This document shows, in pieces, positions 8,284-18,116 of a DNA stretch of 64,000 nt. Source of the DNA: Lachnospiraceae bacterium (GTDB taxonomy: Bacteria > Bacillota > Clostridia > Lachnospirales > Lachnospiraceae); the NCBI GenBank assembly GCA_024403615.1, contig JAKSRM010000001.1:185264-249263 (forward strand), in the 5' to 3' direction. The position numbers and the translations under genes were made by a program. Under the pieces are notes generated by a model. That model was not told where the DNA came from, ran no database searches, and saw only the letters and a program-made list of their open reading frames with translations. How positions within the stretch are numbered: the stretch's first letter is position 1; each line of letters opens with the position of its first letter.

Positions 8284-9141
8284 ATGACGGATGATCATAA
8301 TAACAAAAAATTAATAACCAATAAGTCTTTTTGGGTAAGAGTTGCCAGTGCAGTAGTAGGAGCAGCGATTTTCCTTTCCTGTCTCATTTTAGGCGGCTAT
8401 TTTTTATGGGGCTTTTTGCTTGCGATTTCTCTGATCGGTTTGTTTGAATTAAACCGGGCGTTGGAACTCCATTGGGGAGTTTTTGCCTGGGCCGGATATA
8501 TTGTAACCATACTGTATTACGTTTTATTGATTACGATTAAAAATACAAATTTCGCTTTGATTCTGTTTGGAATCTTACTGGTAGTGGATTTGGCGGTCTT
8601 TGTATTTACTTATCCAAGATACCGGTTGGATCAGGTATTTGCAGGCTTCTTTGAAGTAGCTTACGTAGGAATTGCCTTGTCCTTTATTTATCTTTTAAGA
8701 ATCTATCCGCCGTCCGGAGCTTATTTGGTATGGCTGATTTTGATTTCTGCTTGGGGCAGTGATATTTTTGCCTACCTGATTGGCATGAAATTTGGAAAGA
8801 CTCCTTTGGTTCCAAATTTAAGCCCGAAGAAATCCGTGGAAGGAGCGATTGCAGGTGTGGTAGGAGCGGCTTTAATGGCTTTGGTTTATGCCTTTATTGT
8901 CCTTCCGTATATTCCGGATGTACATCATTCCGTATTTATTTTCCCGATTATTTCTCTGTTCGGCGCCGCAGCTGGCCAGATTGGCGACCTTGCAGCTTCT
9001 GCTATTAAGAGAAAGGTTGGCATAAAGGATTATGGAAAATTAATTCCGGGCCATGGTGGAGTTTTAGACCGTTTTGACAGTGTCATTATGGTAGCTCCAA
9101 TCATATATTTAGTAACGATTTATCTTTACATAATAGGTTAA
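8284..9141 (+). CDS. cdsA: Phosphatidate cytidylyltransferase
   Basis: A 285-residue multi-pass membrane enzyme making CDP-diacylglycerol from phosphatidate and CTP, the entry point for phospholipids. About eight hydrophobic segments are visible. Near the C-terminus PGHGGVLDRFDSV is the CTP_transf_1 signature with the metal-binding Asp residues; SDIFAYLIGMKFGKTPL and LSPKKSVEGAIAG are the other family motifs. It starts 18 bases after uppS, which suggests co-transcription. Confidence 0.96.
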   Translation: MTDDHNNKKLITNKSFWVRVASAVVGAAIFLSCLILGGYFLWGFLLAISLIGLFELNRALELHWGVFAWAGYIVTILYYVLLITIKNTNFALILFGILLVVDLAVFVFTYPRYRLDQVFAGFFEVAYVGIALSFIYLLRIYPPSGAYLVWLILISAWGSDIFAYLIGMKFGKTPLVPNLSPKKSVEGAIAGVVGAALMALVYAFIVLPYIPDVHHSVFIFPIISLFGAAAGQIGDLAASAIKRKVGIKDYGKLIPGHGGVLDRFDSVIMVAPIIYLVTIYLYIIG

Positions 9142-9144
9142 CAG

Positions 9145-10296
9145 ATGAAAACAATATCAATTTTAGGTTCTACCGGTTCCATTGGAACCCAGACCCTGGA
9201 AGTTGTCCGTCAGCACAGCGACTTAAAGGTCGCTGCCATCAGCGGAAACAATAATATAAAACTTCTTGCACAACAAATTTTGGAGTTTGCTCCAAAACTT
9301 GTTTGCGTTTATGACGAAAAAAATGTAGAAGGCCTTTTCCAGGAATTAAAGGACATCGCGCCTAGGGGTTTCGATTGCAACAGCGTAAAAGTTGTTAGTG
9401 GCATGGAAGGCCTGATTGATGTTGCGGTTTATGAAGAGAGCAATATCGTAGTAACTGCCATTGTAGGTATGGTGGGCATTCGTCCGACCATGGCTGCCAT
9501 TCAGGCAGGAAAAGACATCGCTTTAGCCAATAAAGAAACTCTGGTTTGTGCCGGAAGTATGATTATGGCGGAAGCTAGAAAACAGAATATTAACATTTAT
9601 CCGGTAGACTCGGAACATAGTGCAATATTCCAGAGCCTTCAGGGAGAACCGGAAAAATCCATTGATAAAATTATTTTGACGGCATCCGGTGGACCGTTCC
9701 GTGGATATACCAAAGAGCAACTGAAGGGAATCCGTTTGGAAGATGCCCTGAAGCATCCAAACTGGTCCATGGGAATGAAAGTAACCATTGATTCTTCCAC
9801 TTTAGCCAATAAAGGACTGGAAGTGATGGAAGCAAAATGGCTGTTTGATGTAACCCCGGAGCAGATTCAGGTAGTGATTCAGCCTCAAAGTATCGTTCAT
9901 TCTGCAGTTCAGTATAATGACGGAGCTATTATTGCCCAACTGGGAACTCCGGATATGAAAATACCGATTCAGTATGCGCTTCTGTATCCGGAACGAAGAT
10001 TCCTTCCGGGAAAGAGAGTAGACTTCTTTGAATTAGGCCAAATCACCTTTGAAAAGCCAGACACCGATACTTTTAAAGCGTTGAAGCTGGCTTATGAGGC
10101 TATTACCATTGGCGGCTCTATGCCTACCGTATTTAACGCAGCTAATGAGCGGGCAGTGAAAAAGTTTATTGCCGGAGAAATCTCTTATCTGGATATTTCA
10201 GATATGATTGAAAAAGAAATGAAGGAGCATCAACTGATTGCAAATCCAACCCTGGATGAAATTATCAGTTTAGGTGAATCCATAATGAACAAATAA
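9145..10296 (+). CDS. dxr: 1-deoxy-D-xylulose 5-phosphate reductoisomerase
   Basis: A 383-residue enzyme converting DXP to MEP with NADPH, the committed step of the MEP isoprenoid route. ILGSTGSIGTQTLEVV at the N-terminus is the NADPH-binding loop; ANKETLVCAG and PVDSEHSAIFQSLQG carry substrate and metal ligands (the D-S-E part); MGMKVTIDSSTLANKGLEVM forms the catalytic region. Length is typical. It begins only 3 bases after cdsA and is followed closely by rseP. Confidence 0.97.
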   Translation: MKTISILGSTGSIGTQTLEVVRQHSDLKVAAISGNNNIKLLAQQILEFAPKLVCVYDEKNVEGLFQELKDIAPRGFDCNSVKVVSGMEGLIDVAVYEESNIVVTAIVGMVGIRPTMAAIQAGKDIALANKETLVCAGSMIMAEARKQNINIYPVDSEHSAIFQSLQGEPEKSIDKIILTASGGPFRGYTKEQLKGIRLEDALKHPNWSMGMKVTIDSSTLANKGLEVMEAKWLFDVTPEQIQVVIQPQSIVHSAVQYNDGAIIAQLGTPDMKIPIQYALLYPERRFLPGKRVDFFELGQITFEKPDTDTFKALKLAYEAITIGGSMPTVFNAANERAVKKFIAGEISYLDISDMIEKEMKEHQLIANPTLDEIISLGESIMNK

Positions 10297-10305
10297 AGGA
10301 TAGAA

Positions 10306-11622
10306 ATGAGTTTTATCAGCATTATTTTATCTATCTTAATATTAGGAATTCTCGTTCTTGTCCATGAATTCGGACATTTTATTTTGGCGAAGAAAAATGG
10401 AGTCTTTGTTAAAGAATTCTCCATTGGTTTCGGTCCAAGAATTGTTAGTCATGTAGCGAAAAGCGGCACCCGTTTTTCCTGGAAAGCCATTCCTTTTGGC
10501 GGTTCTTGCCAGATGCTGGGTGCTTTAGAAGATGAGGATGATGATACCGATGATGAACGGTCCTTTGATAAAAAATCTGTTTGGGCCAGAATGAGCATCA
10601 TCTTAGCGGGACCGGTGTTTAATTTCTTTCTCGCTTTTGTTCTCGCAGTTATCGTGATTGGAACCAGTGGTTATGACCCAGCGACTGTAACTTATGTTGC
10701 AGAAGGCTCTCCTGTTTATGAGGCTGGTTTAAGAGAAGGCGATATCATCACGAATTATAATGGAGCAGCGATTAATTTCGGTCGGGAAGTATATCTGGAA
10801 GAGTATCTTCATCCGTTAGAATCCGATAGTAAAGCGGTTACCATCACTTATCTTCGGGATGGAAAAAAACAGAAAATCAGTGCTGTTCCGCAAAAAAGAG
10901 ATTATTACATTTTAGGTTTGTCCTATTATGCTAACGAAAATGAGGCGGCCATTGCAGAAATAACGGCAGGAGGTCCTTTTGAACAATGCGGTCTGGATCA
11001 AGGGGATGTTATCCTTCAAATCGGAGGCACGGATATTAAAACAGGACAGGATTTAGGAAACTATTTTAATGAGCATCCGATTACGGAAGAGCCGATTCAT
11101 ATTAAATACCTCCATCGAGGTGTTGTAAAAGAAACAGATGTTACCCCACAGAAAGCATCTGCTTACACGTTGGGATTTGATTACAACATTGTAAATCAGA
11201 AAACCAACGTAGGGGGTGTATTAAAATATTCCTTCGCCGAAATGCGTTACCAGATTTTATCGGTATTTAAAGGAATAGGCTTCTTGTTTTCTGGTAGAGG
11301 ATCTTTGGATATGCTTTCTGGACCGGTAGGAATTGTGGAAGTAATTGGAACCACCTATGATGCTTCTGCACCGTCGGGATTTTTCGCTACATTAATTAAT
11401 ATGTTGAGCATTGTCATTCTTTTAAGCGCCAACCTAGGAGTAATTAATCTGCTTCCGATTCCAGCCATGGATGGCGGTAAGTTCCTGCTCTTAATCATCG
11501 AGGCTATCCGTAGGAAACCAATCAACAAGAAGTACGAAGGCATTATTACGGTTGTGGGAGCGGTGTTGATTATGATTCTGGCAATCGTTGTTTTGGTAAA
11601 TGATATTACGAAATTTTTCTAA
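10306..11622 (+). CDS. rseP: RIP metalloprotease RseP/RasP (site-2 protease, M50)
   Basis: A 438-residue intramembrane zinc protease. The first membrane helix holds VHEFGHFILAKK with the catalytic H-E-x-x-H; a later helix holds NLLPIPAMDGGKF with the third zinc ligand Asp. Two PDZ-like regions lie between them: YVAEGSPVYEAGLREGDIIT, and a second around EITAGGPFEQCGLDQGDVIL. Two tandem PDZ units are unusual for Firmicutes RasP, which is usually described with one, though variants exist. It would cut anti-sigma factors or signal peptide remnants in the membrane. Confidence 0.94.
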   Translation: MSFISIILSILILGILVLVHEFGHFILAKKNGVFVKEFSIGFGPRIVSHVAKSGTRFSWKAIPFGGSCQMLGALEDEDDDTDDERSFDKKSVWARMSIILAGPVFNFFLAFVLAVIVIGTSGYDPATVTYVAEGSPVYEAGLREGDIITNYNGAAINFGREVYLEEYLHPLESDSKAVTITYLRDGKKQKISAVPQKRDYYILGLSYYANENEAAIAEITAGGPFEQCGLDQGDVILQIGGTDIKTGQDLGNYFNEHPITEEPIHIKYLHRGVVKETDVTPQKASAYTLGFDYNIVNQKTNVGGVLKYSFAEMRYQILSVFKGIGFLFSGRGSLDMLSGPVGIVEVIGTTYDASAPSGFFATLINMLSIVILLSANLGVINLLPIPAMDGGKFLLLIIEAIRRKPINKKYEGIITVVGAVLIMILAIVVLVNDITKFF

Positions 11623-11636
11623 TTCAGGGAAAGAAT

Positions 11637-12692
11637 ATGAACCATAGAGAGAAAACGAAACAAATTAATATTGGTGGTGTTGTAATTGGTGGAGGAAATC
11701 CAATTGCGATTCAGTCCATGACCAATACGAAAACGGCAGATGTAAAAGCTACGGTAGAACAAATTCATGAGTTAGAAGCCACTGGCTGTCAGATTATCCG
11801 CTGTACTGCCAATACGGAAGATGCCGCAAAAGCTTTCCGGGAAATAAAAAACAATATCCAAATTCCCTTAGTAGCAGATATTCATTTTGATTATAAATTG
11901 GCGATTCTGGCCATGGAACATGGCGCCGATAAAATCCGTATTAATCCGGGAAATATCGGTGGAACCGAAAAAATTAAGGCGGTAATTGACTGCGCGAGAG
12001 AACGGAATATTCCGATTCGTGTAGGAGTAAATTCCGGCTCTTTGGAAAAAGAATTAGTAGAAAAATATAAGGGTGTGACTGCAGAAGGTTTAGTGGAAAG
12101 CGCCTTAGATAAAGTAAAAATCATCGAAGACTTTGGCTATGATAATCTGGTTATCAGCATTAAGAGTTCCGACGTTGTTATGTGTGCCAAGGCCCATGAA
12201 CTGATTGCTCAGCAAACCTTGTATCCTCTCCATGTAGGAATTACAGAAGCCGGCACAGTATATTCCGGTAATATTAAATCTGCTTTAGGTTTAGGAATTA
12301 TATTAAACCAGGGAATCGGTGATACGATTCGAGTATCTCTTACGGGAAATCCAGTAGAAGAAATAAAATCCGCAAAGCAGATTTTAAGAAATCTGGGATT
12401 ACGGAAAGAAGGCATTACCGTAATTTCTTGTCCGACCTGCGGAAGAACGGAAATTGATTTAATTGGTTTAGCAGACAAAGTAGAAACCATGTGCACGGGT
12501 TACGACCTTCCAATTAAGGTTGCTGTTATGGGATGTATTGTTAATGGACCGGGAGAAGCGAAAGAAGCGGATATCGGAATCGCCGGTGGAAAAGGCTGCG
12601 GTCTGTTAATTAAACATGGCGAAATTATTGAAAAACTTCCGGAAGAAGAATTACTTCCGGCTTTGAAAAAGGAATTAGATCACTGGAACTAG
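11637..12692 (+). CDS. ispG: (E)-4-hydroxy-3-methylbut-2-enyl-diphosphate synthase (IspG)
   Basis: A 351-residue [4Fe-4S] enzyme of the MEP pathway that turns MEcPP into HMBPP using reduced ferredoxin or flavodoxin. The TIM-barrel start NIGGVVIGGGNPIAIQSMTN and the C-terminal cluster ligands S-C-P-T-C-G plus CIVNGPGEAKEADIGIAGG are clear. Length is that of the short bacterial form. It overlaps the run dxr-rseP-ispG and stops one base before the polC start. Confidence 0.97.
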   Translation: MNHREKTKQINIGGVVIGGGNPIAIQSMTNTKTADVKATVEQIHELEATGCQIIRCTANTEDAAKAFREIKNNIQIPLVADIHFDYKLAILAMEHGADKIRINPGNIGGTEKIKAVIDCARERNIPIRVGVNSGSLEKELVEKYKGVTAEGLVESALDKVKIIEDFGYDNLVISIKSSDVVMCAKAHELIAQQTLYPLHVGITEAGTVYSGNIKSALGLGIILNQGIGDTIRVSLTGNPVEEIKSAKQILRNLGLRKEGITVISCPTCGRTEIDLIGLADKVETMCTGYDLPIKVAVMGCIVNGPGEAKEADIGIAGGKGCGLLIKHGEIIEKLPEEELLPALKKELDHWN

Positions 12693-12693
12693 T

Positions 12694-15600
12694 ATGAAAT
12701 TTTTTGACGCATTTAAAACTTTACAAGTAGAGGAACCCTTAAAGAGTGTTTTTCAAGGAGTAGAAGTAGTTGCCGTATCTCTGGTAAAATCAGGGAATTT
12801 TTTGCGTGTAAAGATTTCTCCAAACCAGATGATTACCACGGAAAATTTCCGCAAAATGGAAAATGAACTGGCATGCCAGGTGTTAAATAACATTATGAGT
12901 TGCCGGATTGAGTATGAAAATGGATATGAGTATGCGGAAGCTGGTTCTGGCGTTTATGTTGCAGCACCAGAGAAAAAAGAAGCTTCTCAGCCTGCACCAC
13001 AGCCGAAGGCTCCTACGAAAGCTCCGTCAAGTTATGCTCCAGGTGGTGGAGGCGTAGCGAAGAGAAAATATGCTCCATCCAAGAAAAATGAGCCAGATCC
13101 GGACATGCTTTATGGCAAATCCTTTGATGGCGTAGCTACGGAAATCTCAGATATTATTACGGATATGAGGGATGTTATTATCCGTGGCCAGATTTTTGAA
13201 AATGAAATGACCGTTACGAAGAATGGATTTAAAATTCTGAAATTATCGGTAACGGATCGAAAAGACAGTATTTCCATAAAAATATTTATTAAAGACGGCG
13301 AAGAAGAACTTCCGGGCAAGCTGAAAAAAGGACTGGTAATTGAGGCCCGAGGCAAAGTGGAATATGACAACTTTGAAGGGGAGATTTTAATGACCAGAGT
13401 TTCTGGAATTCGCGTTTCAAAGGAACCGTTATCTTCCAGAATGGATAATGCTCCGAAGAAGAGAGTGGAGCTTCATTTGCATACCCAGTATTCCGATATG
13501 GACGCTCTTACGCCAATTAATGATTTAATTGATACCGCCATTAAATGGGGCCATAAGTCCGTTGCCATTACGGACCATGGCGTAGTTCAGGGCTTTACCG
13601 ATGCGTTCCATAAACTTCAGGATATGAGGGATACGGATTTCAAAGTGATTTATGGCGTGGAAGGCTATCTTGTAGACGATTTAGATGACCCGATTGTTCA
13701 AGATCCGGACTCTGAGGAAGACATTGAACTTCGCCGATGGAGTGCGATTCCAGATGAGGTTCCAAAAATTCCAGACCCTGCAGAAGAAGAACGAATCGAA
13801 AAAGTTAAAAAAGGGAAGTATTATCACGTAATTATTCTGGCAGCCAATGAAACTGGAAGACGGAATCTTTACCGTCTGGTTTCTTATGCCCATATTAATT
13901 ATTTCAGCCGTCGTCCACGAATTCCAAAGAGCGTTCTGAATAAATATAGAGAAGGCCTGATTCTTGGTAGCGCCTGTGTTATGGGCGAACTGTATGATGC
14001 GATTCTTAGTAAGGAGCCAGAAGCACGGATTGAGGAGCTGGTAAATTATTACGATTATTTAGAAATTCAGCCAGTAGCCAATAATGAGTTCTTGGTTCGA
14101 AACTATCAAAAGAATAATGATCCGGAATACCGGTCCAAACATAAAGAAATCAAAGGCCATATGCTGAAAGATGCTTCCGAAATTCAGAAAATAAACCGAC
14201 AGATTTATGAATTGGGTAAAAAGCATGGAAAATTGGTTGTTGCGACCGGTGATGTCCATTTCCTGAATCCGGAAGATGAAATTTATCGGCATATTATTTT
14301 GGATAGCCAGAAATACGCGGATGCGGACGATCCAGGTCCGTTCTATCTTCGTACTACCGAAGAAATGTTGGCGGAGTTTGCTTATTTAGGAGACGAAATT
14401 GCCAACGAGATTGTAATAGAGAATACCAATATCATTGCAGACATGATTGAGAAAATCGAGCCTGTAAGACCAGATAAATGTCCGCCGGTTATTGAAAATT
14501 CCGATGAGAATTTAAGAAATATCTGTTACGAGACCGCTCATAGTATGTATGGCCCAGAATTGCCGGAAATCGTAGTAGAACGTCTGGAAAAAGAGCTGAC
14601 TTCTATTATTTCCAACGGCTATTCGGTTATGTATATTATTGCCCGGGAATTGGTACAAAAAAGCGTTAGTGACGGCTATTTGGTTGGCTCTCGAGGATCC
14701 GTAGGTTCCTCTTTAGCAGCCACCATGTCTGGTATTACGGAAGTAAATCCGTTGAAGCCACATTACCGTTGCCCACATTGTTTCTACAGTGAATTCGATT
14801 CCGAGGAAGTCAACGCTTATGCTGGCGGTGCTGGTTGTGATATGCCAGATAAAGACTGTCCGGTATGTGGAACGCCTTTGATTAAAGACGGATTCGATAT
14901 TCCTTTTGAAACTTTCCTTGGATTTAAGGGAGATAAAGAGCCTGATATCGACTTAAATTTCTCTGGAGAATATCAGGCTAATGCTCACGATTACACAGAA
15001 GTAATTTTTGGCAGAGGCCATACGTTTAAAGCCGGAACGATTTCTAAATTGCAGGACAAGACGGTTTATGGTTACGTAAAGCATTATTTTGAAGACCATA
15101 ATAAGTCTTTGAAAAAATGCGAAATGAACCGTATTATTGCTGCTTGTACCGGTGTGAAGAGAAGTACGGGCCAGCATCCGGGAGGAATTGTTGTTCTTCC
15201 TCATGGTGAGGAAATTTATTCCTTTACTCCAGTTCAATTTCCGGCCAACGATGCAGAAAAGAATATTGTCACAACCCATTTTGAATATCACAGTATCGAC
15301 CATAACTTGTTGAAACTGGATATTCTTGGACACGATGATCCGACCATGATTCGTATGCTGGAGGATTTAACCGGCTTTGATGCGAAGTCAATCAAACTGG
15401 ATAATCCGGAAGTCATGAAACTGTTTGAAGGCACGGAAGTTTTAGGTATTACTCCGGACGACATTCAGCATCCGTTAGGAACCTTAGGCGTTCCGGAATT
15501 TGGTACCGACTTCGTTATGCAGATGCTTGTGGATACCAAACCGAAAAATTATTCCGACCTTGTCCGAATTGCCGGTTTGTCCCACGGTACGGATGTATGG

Positions 15601-16398
15601 TTAGGAAATGCAGAAAAGCTGATAAAAGAAGAAAAAGCGACCCTTTCTACCTGTATTTGTACTCGTGACGATATTATGTTGTATCTGATCGGAATGGGGG
15701 TAGAACCAGCTATGTCCTTCGACATTATGGAAAATGTTCGAAAAGGAAAGGTAGCTGCTGGTAAGGCGAAGAAGTGGCCAGAGTGGGAAGCTGCCATGAA
15801 GGCACAGAATGTTCCAGATTGGTATTTATGGTCCTGTACGAAGATTCAGTACATGTTCCCGAAGGCCCATGCAGTAGCTTACGTTATGATGGCGTACCGA
15901 ATTGCATATTTTAAGATCTTCTACCCGTTAGAATATTACGCAGCCTTTTTCAGCATCCGTGCATCGTCCTTTGATTATGAAAAGATGTGTCAGGGTCTAG
16001 ATCATTTAAGAGAAGAGATGGCTCTGATCAAAGGCAGAATCGAACAGGGAACGGATACTCCAAAAGATAACGACCTTTTGAAATATATGTACAATGTTGA
16101 GGAAATGTATGCCCGTGGATTTGACTTTATGCCGATCGATATTTACAAAGCTGGCGCGTCCAAGTTTCGGATTTATGACGGAAAACTGATGCCTTCTTTC
16201 CAAGCCATTGATGGCATGGGAGAAAAGGCAGCAGTAGCTTTAGAGGAAGAAGCGGCTAAGGGGAAATTTACCTCCAGAGAAGAGTTGAAGTCCAGAACCA
16301 AGTTGTCTGGAACTATGACAGATAAGCTGTACTCGTTGGGATTGTTAGGTAATATGCCGGAATCCAGCCAGCTTAGTATTATGGATTTCCTGAAATAA
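12694..16398 (+). CDS. polC: DNA polymerase III PolC-type alpha subunit lacking the 3'-5' exonuclease domain
   Basis: A 1234-residue replicative polymerase; standard PolC is about 1430. In order: N-terminal domain (1-90), Pro/Ala-rich linker, OB fold (about 160-240), PHP domain, polymerase with its Zn finger (CPHC...CDMPDKDCPVC) and catalytic PDIDLNFSGEYQ, then helix-hairpin-helix parts. PHP metal residues are all present: H261-L-H263, D294-H295, E323, H378, H400, C428, D520-V-H522. In normal PolC an exonuclease of about 170-200 residues, starting with a D-x-E-T-T-G motif, interrupts the PHP domain between the YGVE region and the YH-V-I-I-L-A region. Here that place (residues 327-373) holds only a short acidic/proline-rich linker, with no DxE motif. 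The missing length (about 200) fits loss of that domain. The frame is intact, so this is a natural variant and not a broken gene. Confidence 0.95.
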   Translation: MKFFDAFKTLQVEEPLKSVFQGVEVVAVSLVKSGNFLRVKISPNQMITTENFRKMENELACQVLNNIMSCRIEYENGYEYAEAGSGVYVAAPEKKEASQPAPQPKAPTKAPSSYAPGGGGVAKRKYAPSKKNEPDPDMLYGKSFDGVATEISDIITDMRDVIIRGQIFENEMTVTKNGFKILKLSVTDRKDSISIKIFIKDGEEELPGKLKKGLVIEARGKVEYDNFEGEILMTRVSGIRVSKEPLSSRMDNAPKKRVELHLHTQYSDMDALTPINDLIDTAIKWGHKSVAITDHGVVQGFTDAFHKLQDMRDTDFKVIYGVEGYLVDDLDDPIVQDPDSEEDIELRRWSAIPDEVPKIPDPAEEERIEKVKKGKYYHVIILAANETGRRNLYRLVSYAHINYFSRRPRIPKSVLNKYREGLILGSACVMGELYDAILSKEPEARIEELVNYYDYLEIQPVANNEFLVRNYQKNNDPEYRSKHKEIKGHMLKDASEIQKINRQIYELGKKHGKLVVATGDVHFLNPEDEIYRHIILDSQKYADADDPGPFYLRTTEEMLAEFAYLGDEIANEIVIENTNIIADMIEKIEPVRPDKCPPVIENSDENLRNICYETAHSMYGPELPEIVVERLEKELTSIISNGYSVMYIIARELVQKSVSDGYLVGSRGSVGSSLAATMSGITEVNPLKPHYRCPHCFYSEFDSEEVNAYAGGAGCDMPDKDCPVCGTPLIKDGFDIPFETFLGFKGDKEPDIDLNFSGEYQANAHDYTEVIFGRGHTFKAGTISKLQDKTVYGYVKHYFEDHNKSLKKCEMNRIIAACTGVKRSTGQHPGGIVVLPHGEEIYSFTPVQFPANDAEKNIVTTHFEYHSIDHNLLKLDILGHDDPTMIRMLEDLTGFDAKSIKLDNPEVMKLFEGTEVLGITPDDIQHPLGTLGVPEFGTDFVMQMLVDTKPKNYSDLVRIAGLSHGTDVWLGNAEKLIKEEKATLSTCICTRDDIMLYLIGMGVEPAMSFDIMENVRKGKVAAGKAKKWPEWEAAMKAQNVPDWYLWSCTKIQYMFPKAHAVAYVMMAYRIAYFKIFYPLEYYAAFFSIRASSFDYEKMCQGLDHLREEMALIKGRIEQGTDTPKDNDLLKYMYNVEEMYARGFDFMPIDIYKAGASKFRIYDGKLMPSFQAIDGMGEKAAVALEEEAAKGKFTSREELKSRTKLSGTMTDKLYSLGLLGNMPESSQLSIMDFLK

Positions 16399-16404
16399 AA
16401 GTTC

Positions 16405-16433
16405 TTTCAAAAATTGAAAAATAATAATATAAT
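16405..16433 (+). promoter_or_regulatory. Probable promoter of the nitroreductase-ferredoxin gene
   Basis: A consensus -10 TATAAT with a partial -35 (TTTCAA) at 17-base spacing lies in the gap after polC. Forty-one bases separate it from the start codon. Confidence 0.5.
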
Positions 16434-16474
16434 TTATTGCAACAGTTAAAGATATACACAAAGGAGAAAACGAA

Positions 16475-17275
16475 ATGTTACATATTGATCAGGATTTATG
16501 TATTCAGTGTAATGCTTGTGTGGATGAATGTTCCATGCATTGTCTGTCCTTAGATGGAAACGAAGTAAAATATGATGCAACCAAATGTATTTTCTGTGGT
16601 CATTGTATGGCAGTATGTCCAAAAGAAGTATTATGGATCGATGGCGATGGATATGACATTGAAGAAGTGGAAGAATATCAGTTTATTGACAAAACCATGG
16701 CTTATCAGGTAAGAAACGACATTATTACCAGAAGAAGCGTTCGTTCCTTTAATGATCAGGAAGTTTCTACGGTAAAACTGAATAAGATTCTGGAAGTTGC
16801 GAAGTACGCTCCAACGGCGAAAAACTGCCAGCAGAATGCGTTAATGGTATTAAATGAGCCGGAAGAAATCGACGAACTGGTAGCGGATATTAGCGAAAAA
16901 TTAGGCGAACTGGGAGAGTCTATGAAAGAGACCAATCCGAAAGTAGCTGAAATGTTCCTTGCAAAATATAAAGAGTTCAAAGAGGAAGGAAAAGACGGAA
17001 TCTTCTACGGAGCGCCTCTGGTTATTATGGTATTTTCTCCTAGCGATGTAGACGGTACCTTATGTGCAGCTACCATGGCTCAGATGATCACCGTTCAGGA
17101 CTTAGGCTTCTGCTATATTGGATTAGCAAATGCTGCTATGAACTCCGAAGAATTACGTGCAAAATACAATATTCCGGCAGATAAACATTGTGTTATCTCT
17201 ATGGCTATTGGATATTATGATGCGGAATATTTCTGCACCGTTCCTCGTAAAGAAGTACCATTGATTTTTAAATAA
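16475..17275 (+). CDS. Nitroreductase family protein fused to an N-terminal 2x[4Fe-4S] ferredoxin domain
   Basis: A 266-residue fusion. Residues 1-60 form a bacterial ferredoxin with CIQCNACVDECSMHC and CIFCGHCMAVCP, each the cysteine set of one [4Fe-4S] cluster. From about residue 75 the FMN-binding nitroreductase fold begins with ITRRSVRSFNDQEVS, typical of the family, and continues with APTAKNCQQ and a GLANAAMNSEELR segment. Such fusions are common in anaerobes and move electrons from ferredoxin to flavin and then to an unknown acceptor; the substrate cannot be told. AAAGGAGAAAAC precedes the ATG. A promoter-like sequence lies upstream and a phosphoesterase gene 6 bases downstream. Confidence 0.92.
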   Translation: MLHIDQDLCIQCNACVDECSMHCLSLDGNEVKYDATKCIFCGHCMAVCPKEVLWIDGDGYDIEEVEEYQFIDKTMAYQVRNDIITRRSVRSFNDQEVSTVKLNKILEVAKYAPTAKNCQQNALMVLNEPEEIDELVADISEKLGELGESMKETNPKVAEMFLAKYKEFKEEGKDGIFYGAPLVIMVFSPSDVDGTLCAATMAQMITVQDLGFCYIGLANAAMNSEELRAKYNIPADKHCVISMAIGYYDAEYFCTVPRKEVPLIFK

Positions 17276-17280
17276 ATTAT

Positions 17281-17973
17281 ATGATCTATGTGACTGGCGA
17301 CACCCATCGGATGATGGATGTGAAAAAAATAAATGAAGAGAATTTCCCAGAGCAGAAACTACTGACGAGAGATGACTGCCTGATTATTGCGGGCGATTTC
17401 GGTGGTGTCTGGACCGGAAATTCAAAAGATGATTCGGTATTGGATTTTCATAATGACCGAAATTATACGACGCTGTTCGTAGGCGGAAATCATGAAAATT
17501 ACGATGCGTTATATAGCTATCCGGTCCGGGAATGGAATGGCGGAAAGGTTCATAAGATCCGTGAAAATGTGTTCCATTTGATGAACGGACAGATTTACAC
17601 CATTGAAGGATTACGCTTTTTCGTAATGGGCGGAGCTACCAGTGTAGATAAAGTATTCCGCGAAGAAGGTGTTAGCTGGTGGCATCAGGAAGAACCGGAC
17701 GAAGCCGAGTTAAAAGAAGCTTTTGACAATCTGGGAAAAGTGGGAAATAAAGTAAATTATATTATTACCCATACGTTACCGGAGAAAGTACGTAAAAGTA
17801 TTTATGAAGTCTACTCCGATTATGTAGATTATCAGAGCCCAGTAGAGCATTTCCTGGATCTGATTATGGAAAACGTAGAATATGACAAGTGGTTTGCAGG
17901 TCATATTCATTTTGACCGGGAGTTTCCAGAGTATAAAATGCGCGTGCTGTACAATGGCGTGGTAAAAATTTGA
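17281..17973 (+). CDS. Metallophosphoesterase (calcineurin-like)
   Basis: A 230-residue single-domain protein. The dinuclear metal site motifs are in order: VTGDTH (D-x-H), IAGDFGG (G-D), FVGGNHEN (G-N-H-E), ITHTLP (late His) and FAGHIHFD (G-H-x-H). The family hydrolyses phosphomono- or diesters; the substrate here is unknown. It starts 6 bases after the nitroreductase gene, so the two are probably co-transcribed, although no link in function is apparent. There is no signal peptide, so it is cytoplasmic. Confidence 0.88.
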   Translation: MIYVTGDTHRMMDVKKINEENFPEQKLLTRDDCLIIAGDFGGVWTGNSKDDSVLDFHNDRNYTTLFVGGNHENYDALYSYPVREWNGGKVHKIRENVFHLMNGQIYTIEGLRFFVMGGATSVDKVFREEGVSWWHQEEPDEAELKEAFDNLGKVGNKVNYIITHTLPEKVRKSIYEVYSDYVDYQSPVEHFLDLIMENVEYDKWFAGHIHFDREFPEYKMRVLYNGVVKI

Positions 17974-18039
17974 TAAATGGAAGGAAAAAGTTCTTGCCAT
18001 TTTGAGTACCTTACCGTATACTAACACAGTACGTTTTAT

Positions 18040-18111
18040 GGCTCGTTGGTCAAGTGGTTAAGACGCCGCCCTCTCAAGGCGGAATCAGGAGTTCAATTCT
18101 CCTACGAGCTG
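18040..18111 (+). tRNA. tRNA-Glu (anticodon CTC)
   Basis: A 72-base cloverleaf. The acceptor GGCTCGT pairs with ACGAGCT (one G-U), the D arm holds GGTCAAGTGGTTAAGAC, the anticodon arm CCGCC-CTCTCAA-GGCGG gives CTC (codon GAG), and the T arm holds GTTCAATTC. No encoded CCA. A terminator hairpin follows 5 bases later. Confidence 0.95.
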
Positions 18112-18116
18112 TTATG

